A DNA stretch of 64,000 nucleotides from Xylaria sp. FL1777 (taxonomy: Eukaryota; Ascomycota; Sordariomycetes; Xylariales; Xylariaceae): NCBI GenBank assembly GCA_022578965.1, contig MU400521.1:310001-374000 (forward strand). The letters are read 5' to 3'. Of the stretch, positions 23,715-36,024 are shown piece after piece. Position numbers and translations under genes: made by a program. Each line of letters opens with the position of its first letter. Position 1 is the stretch's first letter. Under the pieces are notes generated by a model that did not search any database, was not told the DNA's origin, and saw only the letters and a list, made by a program, of their open reading frames with translations.

Positions 23715-26700
23715 CTATGGTGTCTGCATGACGATGTCACGGATCGCCCACCGCCAGTCAGTTCGGTCGCGAATGACTTTTCCAGTCCATTTTTCGCATT
23801 TCCGTCGCCAACGAGCCTCTTCTTCGTGTTGTCGTCTCACGAATTCGGGACCGACATCAAACTCTTCGCCGACTAGCCAATCTTCTCGGATGTCACTAAC
23901 ACGACCAGGGCCACTGTTTGTTGACACCTTGTCTTCAAGGTCTGGGATGTCTCTGAAGGGGTCCTCTTCTTCTAAAGCAGCGAAACCGGCCATGGGATCC
24001 TCAGACTGAGCGCCATTTGATGTCGCCGTTTTTATCTCCAGCCAGCACATATTCTGGGGATCAAAAACCATGTCGCCCATTCGTCTGATTTCTTTCTTTG
24101 TGTTAATGTTGGTGATTAGGACTGGTCGTGGTGTTGCAGTATCCCTGTCACGGACCATCGGTTGGGGTAAAGGCGTTACTGATGGTGATGAGGTAGGGAC
24201 GTCAAATGCGTTTAGCACGTTTTCATTGCCTTCCCATCGAAAAGTTGTAGGATTGTATGTCATTCCATTGACAACTATTAGGAACCGATTAGTAGTGTTT
24301 TAATGTTTTCAAACAAGGCAATGGACATACCTTTGGAGTCCTTGGCTGCACTTAAGTTCGAGATTAGGTGTGGTTTTAGTTGGGGTGGCTTTCGGGACTT
24401 CTTGGATCGATTGTGATTTAGTGAAACAGGAGGGTTGAGATTTGTTCGAGTTGATAGCTGCGCGACCCTCTGTGAAGCCAAAGGGGTAAGGGGTCCTGTA
24501 GGCTGTGCTCGCTGAGCCAAGCTAGTTTCTCGGGCAATACGACTAGCAGCCGTGTCCCGAGCGAAACGAGGTTGCGAATCTATTCGGCCTGGAGAATATG
24601 GTGAAATAGGGCTGGGTGTATTACGGTCGGGTAAGACGTTCTGGTAAATTTTATTTCGAATATTGCTCTTATTACCATTACCAATCGGCTGCTTGATATA
24701 CCGCGATTCTGTTTGAGCCGAAGTTGGTAGGTCATCAAATGCATCCAATTCGTGGCCGTCTCCAAAGTGGCGGACTCTTCGTGGCTTACTGATTTGTTGC
24801 CAAGCAGGCTCTGGCGTTGGCTTCTCGTTCTTGCATCGTCTCGGACTAGGAGATCGAATTGCATTGCGCGAAAGAGCCCTAGAAAGTGGTCTTACCTCGG
24901 GCCCTTGATCAGAGTCATGACGTTTGAATGAGCGGGAGCTCCTCGCGTTCACATTGTGTGATTGAGATAGGGACGCACCAGCCGGAAGGAAAGGCACTTG
25001 ACTCTTCCTTGCTTGGGCTGCGCCGCTTTCATAAGCTGGGCGACTTCGCTCGATAGGCGTCTTCGGTCGCAAAGATGATTGGGGACGATACAAATCTGTG
25101 CGGGATTCTCCACGTGACGGGGGACGATCAGACCGAGTTGTAACAGCTTTGGCTGGTGACTGATTATGTCGCATAGCAGGCAGCGAACGCTTTAAACGCA
25201 GGAGTTGTGCACTCGTGGTTGTGGGTTCTGTACGTAACGCGCCTGTCGACGCCTTTTGACACAGCTCTCTTCTCCGCGGAGTAGGAGGGAAGTTAGATTG
25301 AGCTGACGAGGGTGTCGTGGGTGTATGTACACTGGAAATTGAAGAATGAGCCGAATGACCACTTAATCTAGACTGAGGTCTGCGTGGAGGCTTCTGTGGT
25401 ATTGGGCCGCCGTACTCAGAGACGGGTTCGAGGGATGATTGCGTATGGGACCGCTCATGGCTGATCATGGGTCGTGGAATCCGCGAGCTGCCGGTATTGA
25501 CCGGCTTATTCGTAAAGGTAATGGAAACCGCAGCCTTAGGTCTAGCAGGACTGGTAGGCCGTGCCTCCTTCACTCGGACATTGCGATGCACGGTAGGCTT
25601 AGCATAACGGAAGACGTTGCCTTCGCCAAAGTCCAAGCCGGAAACTAAATCTTCTTCATCTTTGTTGATTTGGAGAGCGCGAGTAGTCAGACTGTGTCTA
25701 GGCGAACTAGCCTTTGGCGAAAGACGTTTAGGGGAATACTGCGCTAGTGAAGTAGTTTTCGGTGAAGAGGGCTGCTTGTTGTGTTGCTGTGACTTTTTAA
25801 GCTCGGGGCGCTCTGGAGATCGACTCTGTTTCCGTCTCTTAAGTCGCTCGCCCAAATCAAGAGGCCCCATAGGGAAGATGAGGCCATCGAAGAACTCATC
25901 TTCACTCTCGGCAGTGAAGGAGCTGGCAATACTAGGGCTCATAGCCGAGACAGATGAACTCCGATTGGAGAAAGCATCTCGTCTTGTGCCACCAAAGCGT
26001 GTCCCCAAGCTACCTTCACCCCAGTCAAAGTCATCGTTGATGTTGAGTGAAGGGGTTTTAGGTATGTCTCTCCTGCTAGAAAGCTTTAACTTTCCGTCCG
26101 AAGGTAGCTCAAGGTCGGCTTCAAAATCATCCTCTTCTCCTCCCTTACTCTTCCTCTTTTGTGGCGAAGGTGTGGGGGGCGTTATCAAAGAAATAGGTCT
26201 ACCTCTGATTTGGGGCTTAGATGCTTTTATTGTAGAAGCACCATCCCCAAATATGTCATCATCATCATCATCCATGTCTCGAAACTTTTCAAGATTAATG
26301 GGCGCTCCTAGGGAGCGAGGGAGTTGTTTAATTTGTGGAGGTAATATTTGAGTGAGGGTAGGTAATGACTTCTTGACCGGACTCGGATTCGTTGAGCCGC
26401 TGACTTGACGGAGGACTTCGGGAAATTTGCTTCCGTCTTGGGCTTTCAAACGGAGTGCTTGACCAGGGGCAGGAAGCTCTAATTCATCACCCCAGTCTTC
26501 CTGAAAGATCTTTTTGATCTTGCGTCCCCCAAGGCGCTTAATGGTTCCTCCCATAAGAGCTGAAGGTGGAACATTGGTGGGTATGGGAATGCCAGCATGA
26601 GCGGCGGCAGCTATGGCGTCTAGTGTTGATTTCTCATCATCCCCGGGTAGATGTAACTGACGTTCATCACCTGGCAGTGACTCACGGTCAGAACGAAAGG

Positions 26701-26902
26701 AAGAGCGGCTATCACGACGGCGAGTACTCGACGTGTTGCGAGTTGTGGTAGAGGTTGTTGAATGGCTTCGGAAAGTAAGATCCTCATCATCTCCAATCAT
26801 AAAATCGTCGTCATCCCAGTTCTCAACTATCTCCTCAACCGGTTTGCGCGGTTTGAGGCGTAATGGCTCCATATCGTCTATGTCTATGTGCGTGTTCTCC
26901 AA
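23715..26902 (-). CDS. byr4: BYR4/BFA1-type subunit of the septation GTPase-activating complex
   Basis: Scaffold partner of Cdc16/Bub2 in the two-component GAP that restrains Spg1/Tem1, and so septation or mitotic exit, at the spindle pole body (known for the family). Exons 26902-24331 and 24274-23715 (intron 55 nt) give 1,043 aa. Seen: an N-terminal acidic segment with WDDDDFMIGDDEDLTF (residues 29-44), a conserved KIFQEDWGDELELP block (about 131-144), FPEVLRQVSGS, then a very long Ser/Pro/Arg-rich region expected to be disordered. The C-terminal module contains FRWEGNE and MVFDPQNMCW (926-935), and ends with an Arg/Trp-rich segment containing WRWAIRDIV. The splice joins SKV-VNGMTYNP in frame. 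The family was recognised from the terminal blocks; the middle is not informative. Confidence 0.85.
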
Positions 26903-29092
26903 GATTGATATGAAGAACTATGCGGAAAGGAGTTTAAAGAGCGAAATTGCGCCTTGGACTATAGCGCGTCGGGAAATTCTATCTGTGATCCGAGATGGTG
27001 ATACTTTCGTAGGATGAAAGGTCGTGTTGAAGTCTGCTGTCCACTCCCTTCCACAATTATCGATTTAATCCGAGTCGCATCCTCCCGGTCGTAGTTAGAA
27101 GTCAAGGGTCGATAGATCAGTCACAGGTGCTCAACTCGACGCGAATAGTTGACGGCCGGGTCTGGGATGTTAGTGTAGTAGAGACGGTCGTTCCAGGTAG
27201 TGCGAAAATGCGATTGAAGAGGCGATCGTGGCAGTGGTCGATCCAATTTGCGTGTCATCAATTCGAGTGGATAGGAAGATGACGTGGAATATGCGGGCAT
27301 CAGTGCGCTGAAGGCTGTTGTGTGTGGTGGCAAGACGCGAAACAGAATGGGTCGATCGGATCAATCAGTTGACTTCGATGGCCGTTGTTCCGATCCAAGA
27401 CGGAATGGAATCATGGGACTGACTGCGTCTACGGGGCCAATATCTTTGGCGTCTGTGGGCAAGAAAATGATGTGTAGAGGTTGCGCAAACGAATGGGTTG
27501 GCTAAAGTCACAATGCAGCGGTTGTGGGTTGTGTGGTGGGCGATGGTTGAATGGATGCGGGCGGGAGAATGTGATGAGAGTTAGTTGGTTTGGCGGACGG
27601 GATGGGGAAGGGGGGCTCGATTGGTTCGGTGATTGGCAGAGAGGGCTGGCGGTGTCGGTGTGCAACCCACGCGCGCAGTGTGCATCTGTGCTGGCCGATA
27701 GAATGGCTGGGAAATCCTGCCCTTGCAGTGGGAGTTTGTGGGTGGTTGGAATGGTCTGTGCACCAACGTATCACGCATACTATCACGCATACGCTTGCAT
27801 ACATATATATGTATGTAGATGTGAGTGTGCTGACGGCTGGTTTGATACGATTTGCCAGCTGACACAACTACTGTATTATAAGTACCTAACATACATGTAG
27901 GTCCCTCTGGCGAGACTACATGGGCAGCCCGAGAAAAAAAAATTAATGAGACGGCCATATTCAAATTTAAGCACCTAATATACACATATTATTCACCTTG
28001 TCCTCTCTCCAGCTCGGCACATAATGATGCCCTTCTTCCAAGTTACCTCATCCACTAAACTCGCAGTGTATCGAAACAAGCAGGCGGTGGCAGACGGGAT
28101 AAAGCACGCGAGACAAACGCGTTAAGAAACGCGGGATACCCCTCGTCATGACAGTGCAGATATTGCCAAGTAATACTACTCAGATACCTGAGTATAGATA
28201 CCCAGCTTATACTAGATACCTCCTGATCCTCCTGATCATAGCGACACAACAAGGATAAAGCATCTTACATTATTCCGGAGATCGCGCATGTGTATTATAG
28301 TTATTTGACCGTGTGTCGGAAAGCATTTGAAAGCTACGTGGCTGAGGAATATCCTATAATGTCAACTGTAAATGCATCCGCATAGTTCACGGCTGCCTGG
28401 GTATGTACTACGTCTCACGGGAGCTTCTATCTATAGTACCCTTTGTATACTAGATAAATGAAGATGCAGGCTACTACTACTGTATGTGTCTCCTAGTCCT
28501 AGATTGGATCTCCGTCACCGACGCCGAGCAGTTTTCTGGAAAAAGAGATTCAGCTCTGCTAAGAGGTAAGTTAGGTAGTCTTCAAGGTAACCACACTACC
28601 TAACCTAGGTACCTAGTAGGTAGCTGGCTGCCTACAGGCTACCGCGGCAATACAGCCTAACCTAAGGTAGCTAATTACCTGTTCCGTCGCATCGGGGCTT
28701 CTGTACAGGGTTCCGGCTGAACATGCAAGCACTTTGATCGGCTTCTTCCTTGCGGCGTCCTGCCTACGTACTTACACCACACTACTACGTACGCATAAGC
28801 ATAGCAGCCTTATTATACCACCAACTCAGTCTCACGTACAGTATGTCAGTACCTATCTATACAGCCACTATCTACCTCAAGTATTGAAATCCTGCTGTTG
28901 TCGATGAAAATCTTGCCGCAGCTACACTTGCACTTCCCAAGTCACTATTGATGTCCAGCTAGAAATCGAGCAATCTAAGTGGCGTGCCCCTCCAATTTTC
29001 GGCTCTGTTTCCTCCGACCAACACGACGGCCAATCGCACGCAATACAAACCGTTCACATCATCATATCATCCTGCTAAAGTTGGTATCCAAT
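26903..29092. other. intergenic between divergent BYR4 and XRCC4-like genes
   Basis: About 2.2 kb shared by the promoters of two divergently transcribed genes. Overlapping short frames at 27.1-28.0 kb in several frames have the low-complexity look of non-coding DNA. The stretch near 27.78-27.83 kb repeats TCACGCATAC and then ACATATATATGTATGT. A TAGGTA/TACCTA-rich tract lies at 28562-28680. Confidence 0.5.
28562..28680. repeat. TAGGTA/TACCTA palindromic tract
   Basis: Clustered copies of GGTAG, ACCTA and the near-palindrome CCTAGGTACCTAG. Similar short tracts recur elsewhere in the intergenic DNA, for example 12720-12760, 33251-33310, 45225-45256, 48640-48660 and 57941-57960. No coding content. 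Confidence 0.5.
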
Positions 29093-30508
29093 ATGGCAGA
29101 ACCGCCTATGTTACCTGTATTACGTTTCCCAATATCGGGACAGGACTGGGGCTCTTTCTTGATGGAACTATCTTCCAACGGATCTCGACCTCTCGACCTG
29201 AAGCTGGTCGGATCTGAGAGCACTGCGGTGTTCACGGCCAAGTGTGAGTTTCAAGTTCACAGACCTTGAATCAGCCTGTTTTCTGCATAGCGCGCCGCCG
29301 AGCCAAGATTGACGCGGCCGGATCGGAGACCCCCAGCACGCGACATTCATGCAATGCCTGCAGCTGGCTGGTAGGAGGAGGCTGACCACCCCATCTTTCT
29401 TCACATATAGTGCGCCATAAGAGGATTGACGAATACAAGGCCTCTCCTGGTCCCTGCACGGACGAGGAATGGGCACAAATCCTGACGTCGACATTTGTCG
29501 ATCTGAAGCTAGTACCTGACATCGAGATTAAGGCCGACGTCCAATCGGACGGCACCTCGGTGACATTGTCCTTCCGGAAGAATATCCAAGGCATAACAGT
29601 GCGCAGCTTATTCCCAGTTCCGTGGCTTACTTATTTCGGATATCAAATAACTGATGCACGAACAGCAACGTCTCGGATCTATTAACTTAGACGAGAATGA
29701 CAAAACGGAAATCTCACCCTTTGACTGGTGTGTATCAGCCATTGAATCCCGCAGCAAAGTGACGGAGGAGCTGGCGGCCGCAACAGCCAAGATCGAGTCG
29801 TTAGAGCATTCCATCGAGCAACTAAAGGCTCAGCTCGAGGATTTCATTGCCGCAAAAGAGGAAGATGAAACACAGATGCTCGAGAAGTTCCGGGATTTGC
29901 TAAACGAGAAAAAGCTCAAGATCAGACAACAACATCGCCTCCTCGCAGCAGCTAAGGTGGATCCCGAGAAGCTTAGCAAGATAGGAGGCGACGAGGACCA
30001 GGATGCGCATCGAAATGCGGGGCCTTCGCGCTCAGGCAAGCGAAAAGCTCTGGTGAAGGAAGAGGAAGGTGGGAGTGATGACGGTTTCGAGAAGATGGAC
30101 GTCGACAATCAGGAAACTGGTGACAAAGCTAGCACCAATAGTGATCCCGACTCTGGCACAGACGCGGATGAGAATCAGCAGCTGAGCACAGATAATGATG
30201 CAACAGCAAGTGACCCTGACACTGAGGATGAGCGACCGACGGCTGCCGAGGTAAAGCGAAAAGGACCTCCAGCTCCCGGTCGTATCACCAAACCGAAGGC
30301 ATCAGTGAGCAAGCCGACGACTCGTTCAAGCCAGACTACGAGGGCAGCTACGCAGAAACAGACCGCTGCTGCCAGTGACTCAGAGGATGAAGATGATGAA
30401 CCACCGCCTCCTCGAATCCTGCCATTCATGGCAGGCAAGAAAAAGGCGCCGTCACCAAAGCCCGTAGATGACGATGAGACACCGTCCGATGATAGTTCCG
30501 AGCTATGA
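29093..30508 (+). CDS. xrcc4: XRCC4-like DNA ligase IV cofactor
   Basis: Non-homologous end-joining scaffold that would bind and stabilise DNA ligase IV in the nucleus (known for XRCC4/Lif1). Exons 29093-29243, 29411-29598, 29666-30508 give 393 aa. The first splice yields FTAKLRHKRI and the second FRKNIQGIT-QRLGSI. The N-terminal half (about 1-135) fits the XRCC4 head. It is followed by a heptad-rich helix (about 140-215, alternating Glu/Lys with Leu/Ile) for dimerisation and ligase binding. The tail is acidic and low-complexity with many Ser-Asp/Thr-Asp sites. Near the end is DEPPPPRILPFMAGKK, followed by an acidic C-terminus. Sequence conservation is low in this family, so the call rests on architecture plus the head motifs. 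It converges with the aldo-keto reductase. Confidence 0.82.
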
Positions 30509-30673
30509 AAGGCTGAACCGGGCCATTTGTATGATGTAGCTATGATAGTTCATGAATTGAATGAGACCATGTCGTGACGATTTTCCACGTCCACCTCTCT
30601 AAAACCCACAAATCAATAACCTCCCAATACATCCCAAAGTAATCAGCCCCTTTGTCCCAATGTATACACCTCA

Positions 30674-31834
30674 TCATCGCCTATCATCGGCCGCAAATCT
30701 ATTCGTCCAATAGCCCCTGAAATGCTTCTTCTTGCCCTCCTCAGCAATCTCCTCAATCTCCTTAGGCGTAAGCTTAAACGCCGGAAGTTTATTCATATAC
30801 CCCTCTAACCGCTGCTCGTTCGAGCTCGTAGTAATCGCCACAACGCCCTGATCAATGCACCACCTAAGCGCGACATCGGCCTCCGAAACGCCATACTTTC
30901 CCGCCAGCCGCGCATACGCGGCGTCGCACGGGCCGGGCCTCGCCCTCGTGACAGCCGTGAGCGGCCCGTACGCCGCGACGGCGATGTTCTTGGCGCGGCA
31001 GAACTCCAGGAGCCCGTCTGCCGCGTGCTGCAGGTACGGGTGGAACTCGATCTGGTTGACGGCTGGCGGGATGCGCGCCGTCTGCAGGATGGTCTCGAGC
31101 TCGGCGACGCCGAAGTTCGACACGCCGATCGATCGCGCCTGTCCTGACGCCTGGATCGCCTCCAGCGCTGCCCATGTCTGCTGCAGGTGCGCTGGCGAGG
31201 GCGCGCTGAATGGGGCGTGGATTAGGTACAGGTCTACGTATGTGAGGCCTAGGCGTCCCAGTGAGGCTGCGAAGGAGGTGGGTATGTCCCTTCTCATGCT
31301 CTGCAGCTTTGTTGTTACGAAGAGCTTGCTGCGGTCTATGCCTGACTTCTTGATTGCTGCGCCGAGCTCGGTTTCGTTTTTGTAGGCTGGGAGAGAGGGA
31401 TTAGTGCTATTTTATGTAGATAGGTAGATGTCTTGTATCGGAAATATGGAAATACGATGAAGTATCGTGGGAGGGAGCGTGAGTGGGTATAGGGGTGAGG
31501 AATAGGTAAAGCGCGGGGAAGTTAATATGGCGAGAGCTCACATTCGGCACCGTCTAGATGGTAGTATCCGTTCTGGATCGCCGTAACAGTTATCTGCGTA
31601 GTCTTCTCTGCCTCGTCTCTTGAACGAGCTGTGCCGAGACCGAAGCCCAACTGTAGAATGGCGCATCGTTGATTAGTTTCAGTCCGGATCATGCGTATGT
31701 ACATTTAATTGAAGCTCGTTTCTTACTAGCGGGATTTCATGGCCGTCATTCAATTTTAGATTTGGGATATATCCCAGTTGCTTAGGGCCTGTACCGGATG
31801 CGTCCGGTTTGAAAGAAGCTGTTATCGAATGCAT
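30674..31834 (-). CDS. aldo-keto reductase
   Basis: NAD(P)H-dependent carbonyl reductase of the AKR superfamily, substrate unknown. Exons 31834-31727, 31650-31542, 31386-30674 give 309 aa, a normal AKR length. The catalytic tetrad is visible as Asp69 and Tyr74 (HLDGAESY), Lys99 (FVTTKL) and His129 (YLIHAPF). Other AKR landmarks: [33 protein letters not shown] and the cofactor-phosphate region TTSSNEQRL. Introns are 76 and 155 nt. The reading frame is open to an upstream ATG at 31942, which would add 36 residues rich in Arg and His; the downstream start was chosen because it gives the ordinary family length. The 3' part of the coding region is G+C-rich. Confidence 0.9.
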
Positions 31835-33559
31835 TTTATTGTCGCTCTTGAAGCAAGTTACACGGCGGAAGTGCTGTGGTCTAGGCAGAGGGTGGCGGGT
31901 AGTTCGATAGAGTAAACAGCGGTTTGTGTTGCAGATTTTCATGAATATCAGAAGTTATTGGCCGCTTAATGGGGAAATGAAATATAGACGAAGAATTCGT
32001 GGAGATAGCAATTGCATGAATGAAGCCATTGTCTGAAGTCGGAAATACAGAGGAGGGGTTTTGTTTGGCCGACGGGGGCTTAAATGACGGCATCGTTTCC
32101 ATCCCCACAACTTGTCTTGCTGCCAAAGCTAAGTTAGAGAGGCAAAGATGAGGGTTTGGAGTAGCATTTCCATTCAGATCAGAGTCATTCGATTGACCTA
32201 AATGCTTAGAGAATAAGAAGCTATGAATGTAGTTTTGTTATGCTGGTATCGAGGGTATTGGGCGACGTCCTCCAAAATCGTGGTTGTATAGAAATAGTAC
32301 ACCTACTATGTTAGGACGAATCTATAGACAGATTTATGATTGACCACGGTATCTACCCTTAGCTCTAGGTAGGGGATGTATGCAACTCTTCAGAAATCGA
32401 TGAACTTGGCAGTCTTGTTCGCCACGTCTTTTCTAAGTTCCTCCTAAAAACCGTAATATTTCCACTCAATTCCCTTTCCGTAGATGATCCAATAAGTAAA
32501 TAGTTGATATGTTTATGCGCATGTCTCCTCCTCTTTCGTTATGCGCCTCAAACAATGGCGATGAGAACCAAGATGCTGGGAGATATCAATAGAGCGCTTA
32601 CGATAGAATGCGCGATAGAGACATGAACACATCCTACGTTCGTGAGGATGTACGCTGCTAGTGTCCTTGACATATCCAGCTCTCGGGTATCATAATAATG
32701 CCGTGACGCACCAATCAGACAATTAAATTCGCAGCAGCTTCTTGACGAGTGAAGCTGATACCGCAACGGATTATGGATTTCTAAACCTCGACTTGTTACT
32801 AGATGAAGCATTTCGAAGACCCAGGGTCTTAAAACGACCCCTTTTCGTATACATTGCACGGCAACGTTTCAGAGCGTATAACCGATTGGATTATGATCGT
32901 TCATGTTCCCTCTTGTTTCATCAGATCTTCTCCTATAACCTCTTCCATTAGGTAGTTTTAATATCTAGTCGACGAGTAGATACCCCACATTCACCTTCAA
33001 AAAAGCTGACACGCAGCGCGATTGGCGACGGTCCGAATTACTAACAGAGGACTCAATGGGCCTTGAATCGCGGCCAAAATACTACTGCATCTATCATAAT
33101 TCTAGGTTATATGTAGAGCATGGAGTATATAGTATACGGAGTGCTGTTATCTTTATCGAAGATGCTTTATTTGTTTTTGTATTTTTTAGCTTGCTTCTTA
33201 TTATTTGTATTTCATTCGTTTTAAAGGAGAGGCCAATGCTATAGGCAAGTGGAGTAGGTATATATATAGCTTACTACCTACTTAGTAGGTATTTACTGCG
33301 TAGTACCTACATATAGCCGTGGAGCGGAAACCTCGGGAGTTTCTAAATGGGCTGCGGCTCTGACGCCATCGATCTGTTGGCTCTTAGACTGACATTTTGC
33401 CCCTCGTAAGGAGACATGTGTTTTCAACCCCATGGCTTACTATATTTCTCCCCTCCCGATTGTCGCCCTCGGTAATCTATATTATATTTGTATATCCTCG
33501 GTACCAAATGAGAGGAAACAAACACCCCTGCTTGTGACGTTTTATATCTGAGATCTGGT
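31835..33559. other. intergenic between divergent AKR and SELO-like genes
   Basis: About 1.7 kb containing the two divergent promoters. No coding frame with a recognisable motif. A TAGGTA/TACCTA tract with an internal TATATATA lies at 33251-33310. Confidence 0.5.
33251..33310. repeat. TAGGTA/TACCTA tract with hairpin potential
   Basis: GTAGGTATATATATAGC is followed by TTACTACCTACTTAGTAGG and GTAGTACCTAC, so the two halves can pair. Same motif family as the 28.6 kb tract. Confidence 0.4.
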
Positions 33560-35566
33560 ATGCTCGCCAGCCGCATTCGCATTCTCCCCTACAGCAGCTC
33601 TCGACTCCTCCGCAACAACGGCCAATCACTTCGGCGAGCCCAACTCCAACGCGCACGACAAATGACGTCGTCCACGACCAATGGCGCCACTGCCGGCGCA
33701 TCGATCGACGATATACCGAAGTCATGGACCTTCACATCGAAGCTGCCGGCCGATGGCTTGTACTCGACCCCGGCCGACTCACACAAGACCCCGCGGGGAG
33801 AGATCGGGCCTCGTCAGGTGCGTGACGCTATCTTCACCTGGGTGCGTCCACAGACCGTGAAAGACCCTGAATTACTCGCTGTGAGCCCGGCGGCAATGCG
33901 CGATCTCGGGATCCGTCCCGGCGACGAGAAGAACTCCGACTTTGTGGCGACGGTGGCGGGAAACAAGATACAAGGGTGGGACGAGGAGAAAGGCGAGGGA
34001 GGGTATCCGTGGGCGCAGTGCTACGGTGGCTTCCAGTTCGGGAACTGGGCTGGACAACTCGGCGATGGTCGCGCCATATCCCTTTTTGAAACTGCAAGTC
34101 CCGAGACCAAAGTGCGGTACGAGTTGCAGCTTAAAGGTGCGGGCATGACGCCCTATAGTCGGTTCGCGGACGGCAAGGCTGTTTTGAGGAGTAGCATCCG
34201 AGAGTTCGTTGTTAGCGAGGCATTAAATGCCCTCGGGATACCGAGCACTCGCGCCCTGAGTTTGACTCTCCTACCTCATGAGAAGGTGATCCGTGAGACC
34301 ATCGAGCCTGGTGCTATTGTGGCTCGCTTTGCACAGTCCTGGTTACGCATAGGCAACTTCGATATCCTCCGCGCCCGCGGCGATCGCAAGCTCATTCGCC
34401 AACTTGCCACATATCTTGCGGAGGATGTATTTGGTGGCTGGGAAACACTGCCAGCTCGCCTTAAAGACCCAGATAAGCCAACCGAGAGTCCGGCGCCTCA
34501 ACGCGGCATTCCGTCTGACAAGGTTGAGGGCCCGTCAGATTCGGCCGAGAACCGCTTTGCACGCTTGTATAGGGAGGTCGTTCGGAGAAACGCGCTCACA
34601 GTGGCGAAGTGGCAGGCGTATGGGTTCATGAACGGAGTGCTCAACACGGATAATACATCATTATTCGGACTAAGCATCGACTTCGGCCCATTCGCATTCA
34701 TGGATAACTTCGATCCCATGTATACACCTAACCATGATGATGCGCAATTACGGTATAGTTATCGGAACCAACCGAGTATCATATGGTGGAATCTCGTGCG
34801 GCTGGGCGAGTCACTAGGAGAGCTTATCGGTGCTGGCGAAGGCGTAGATGAAGAGAAGTTTGTTAATGAGGGCGTAACGGAAGACCAGGCGAGCGAGCTC
34901 GTCGAGAGGGCCGAGAAACTGATTACCCAGACCGGAGAAGAGTTCAAGGCCGTGTTCCTCGACGGGTATAAGAAGGTCATGACTGCACGACTAGGGTTGA
35001 AGAATTTCAAAGAGAGTGACTTTGATGAACTATTTAGCGAACTGCTAGATGCCATGGAGGCTTTAGAGTTAGATTTCAACCTGTTCTTCCGGCGCTTGAG
35101 CAGTGTTAAGATATCTGAGCTAGAGTCAGAGCAAGCGCGCCAAGAAAAGGCAGCTGTGTTCTTTTACCAGGATGGCGTCACGGGGCTTGGCGGCGAGGAA
35201 GAAGGCCGCAAACGAATCGGAACCTGGCTGGAGAGGTGGAGGCAGCGCATTTTAGAAGACTGGGGTGACAGCTCGAGTGTGTCTGAGGAAGTGGAAGCAC
35301 AGCGCATCGAAGCTATGAAGAAAGTGAACCCGAATTTTATTCCCCGGGGCTGGATTCTCGACGAGATTATCCGCCGTGTTGAGAAGGAGAATAATAGAGA
35401 CGTGTTGGATAGGGTCATGACTATGGCGCTACATCCGTTTGAAGACAGCTGGGCTGGGCGCGAGTTTTACGGGAAGACCTATGATGGCGACAAAGAGGAA
35501 GAGACACGGTGGATCTCTGACGTACCGAGAGTTGGACGAGCTTTGCAATGCAGTTGCAGCTCATAG
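33560..35566 (+). CDS. fmp40: selenoprotein O / YdiU-type protein adenylyltransferase (cysteine form)
   Basis: Pseudokinase-fold enzyme that transfers AMP to protein hydroxyl groups and acts in mitochondrial redox homeostasis (known for SelO/Fmp40). Single exon, 668 aa, the same size as animal SELENOO. The N-terminus MLASRIRILPYSSSRLLRNN is a basic, acid-free leader for mitochondria. Family blocks: YGGFQFGNWAGQLGDGRA, LKGAGMTPYSRFADGKAVLR, SSIREFVVSEA, and the catalytic region NTDNTSLFGLSIDFGPF with the conserved Asn and Asp residues. The C-terminus is CSCSS: the cysteine two residues before the end-SS takes the place of the Sec of animal SELENOO, so no selenocysteine machinery is needed. Confidence 0.93.
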   Translation: MLASRIRILPYSSSRLLRNNGQSLRRAQLQRARQMTSSTTNGATAGASIDDIPKSWTFTSKLPADGLYSTPADSHKTPRGEIGPRQVRDAIFTWVRPQTVKDPELLAVSPAAMRDLGIRPGDEKNSDFVATVAGNKIQGWDEEKGEGGYPWAQCYGGFQFGNWAGQLGDGRAISLFETASPETKVRYELQLKGAGMTPYSRFADGKAVLRSSIREFVVSEALNALGIPSTRALSLTLLPHEKVIRETIEPGAIVARFAQSWLRIGNFDILRARGDRKLIRQLATYLAEDVFGGWETLPARLKDPDKPTESPAPQRGIPSDKVEGPSDSAENRFARLYREVVRRNALTVAKWQAYGFMNGVLNTDNTSLFGLSIDFGPFAFMDNFDPMYTPNHDDAQLRYSYRNQPSIIWWNLVRLGESLGELIGAGEGVDEEKFVNEGVTEDQASELVERAEKLITQTGEEFKAVFLDGYKKVMTARLGLKNFKESDFDELFSELLDAMEALELDFNLFFRRLSSVKISELESEQARQEKAAVFFYQDGVTGLGGEEEGRKRIGTWLERWRQRILEDWGDSSSVSEEVEAQRIEAMKKVNPNFIPRGWILDEIIRRVEKENNRDVLDRVMTMALHPFEDSWAGREFYGKTYDGDKEEETRWISDVPRVGRALQCSCSS

Positions 35567-36024
35567 TTAACCATAACGAGTTACCTATGGATTAACGAAG
35601 ATGGTTGAGTTTGAACATATAGATCTAGACCCCCCATCACGCCGATATCAACTTTTCAACATAGATACATGCTACCATCCTTATGAAAGTCGACTATTCG
35701 TCAGGGCAACTCGACGACTCTTTCCTCGAGTACCTTTTCTTAGGAATATTAACCGACCAAGAAGTATCGGATGAAGGTTCTTTCCCTGGATTTCGCATTA
35801 ACATACATAGGAAGTAAAGGCCTAGATGACACTCTTTGGGACCACATTAGTCAAGGGCCGTTTCGCCAAATTCAATTCCAGCCTACATACACTTACTCCT
35901 ATTCACAAGTAACACTCGATCTAGAATGTACTACTATGAGGTATGAATGTTCACAGATTGCTTCACGCTTCGTGGCTCTACCCACACAACAACAACCTTC
36001 GTCTACCTAGACTTGCCTTTATTC
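35567..36024. other. intergenic between SELO-like and PAP2 genes
   Basis: About 460 bases between tandem plus-strand genes, with a terminator-side and a promoter-side part. No other feature seen. Confidence 0.5.

Noticed and set aside
25617..26351. 244-codon plus-strand frame opposite BYR4
   Set aside because: Low-complexity Ser/Leu antisense of the Ser/Arg-rich BYR4 coding sequence.
27429..27985. Several overlapping frames on both strands upstream of BYR4
   Set aside because: All are short and repetitive in composition, with no homology-like motif; non-coding is the simpler reading.
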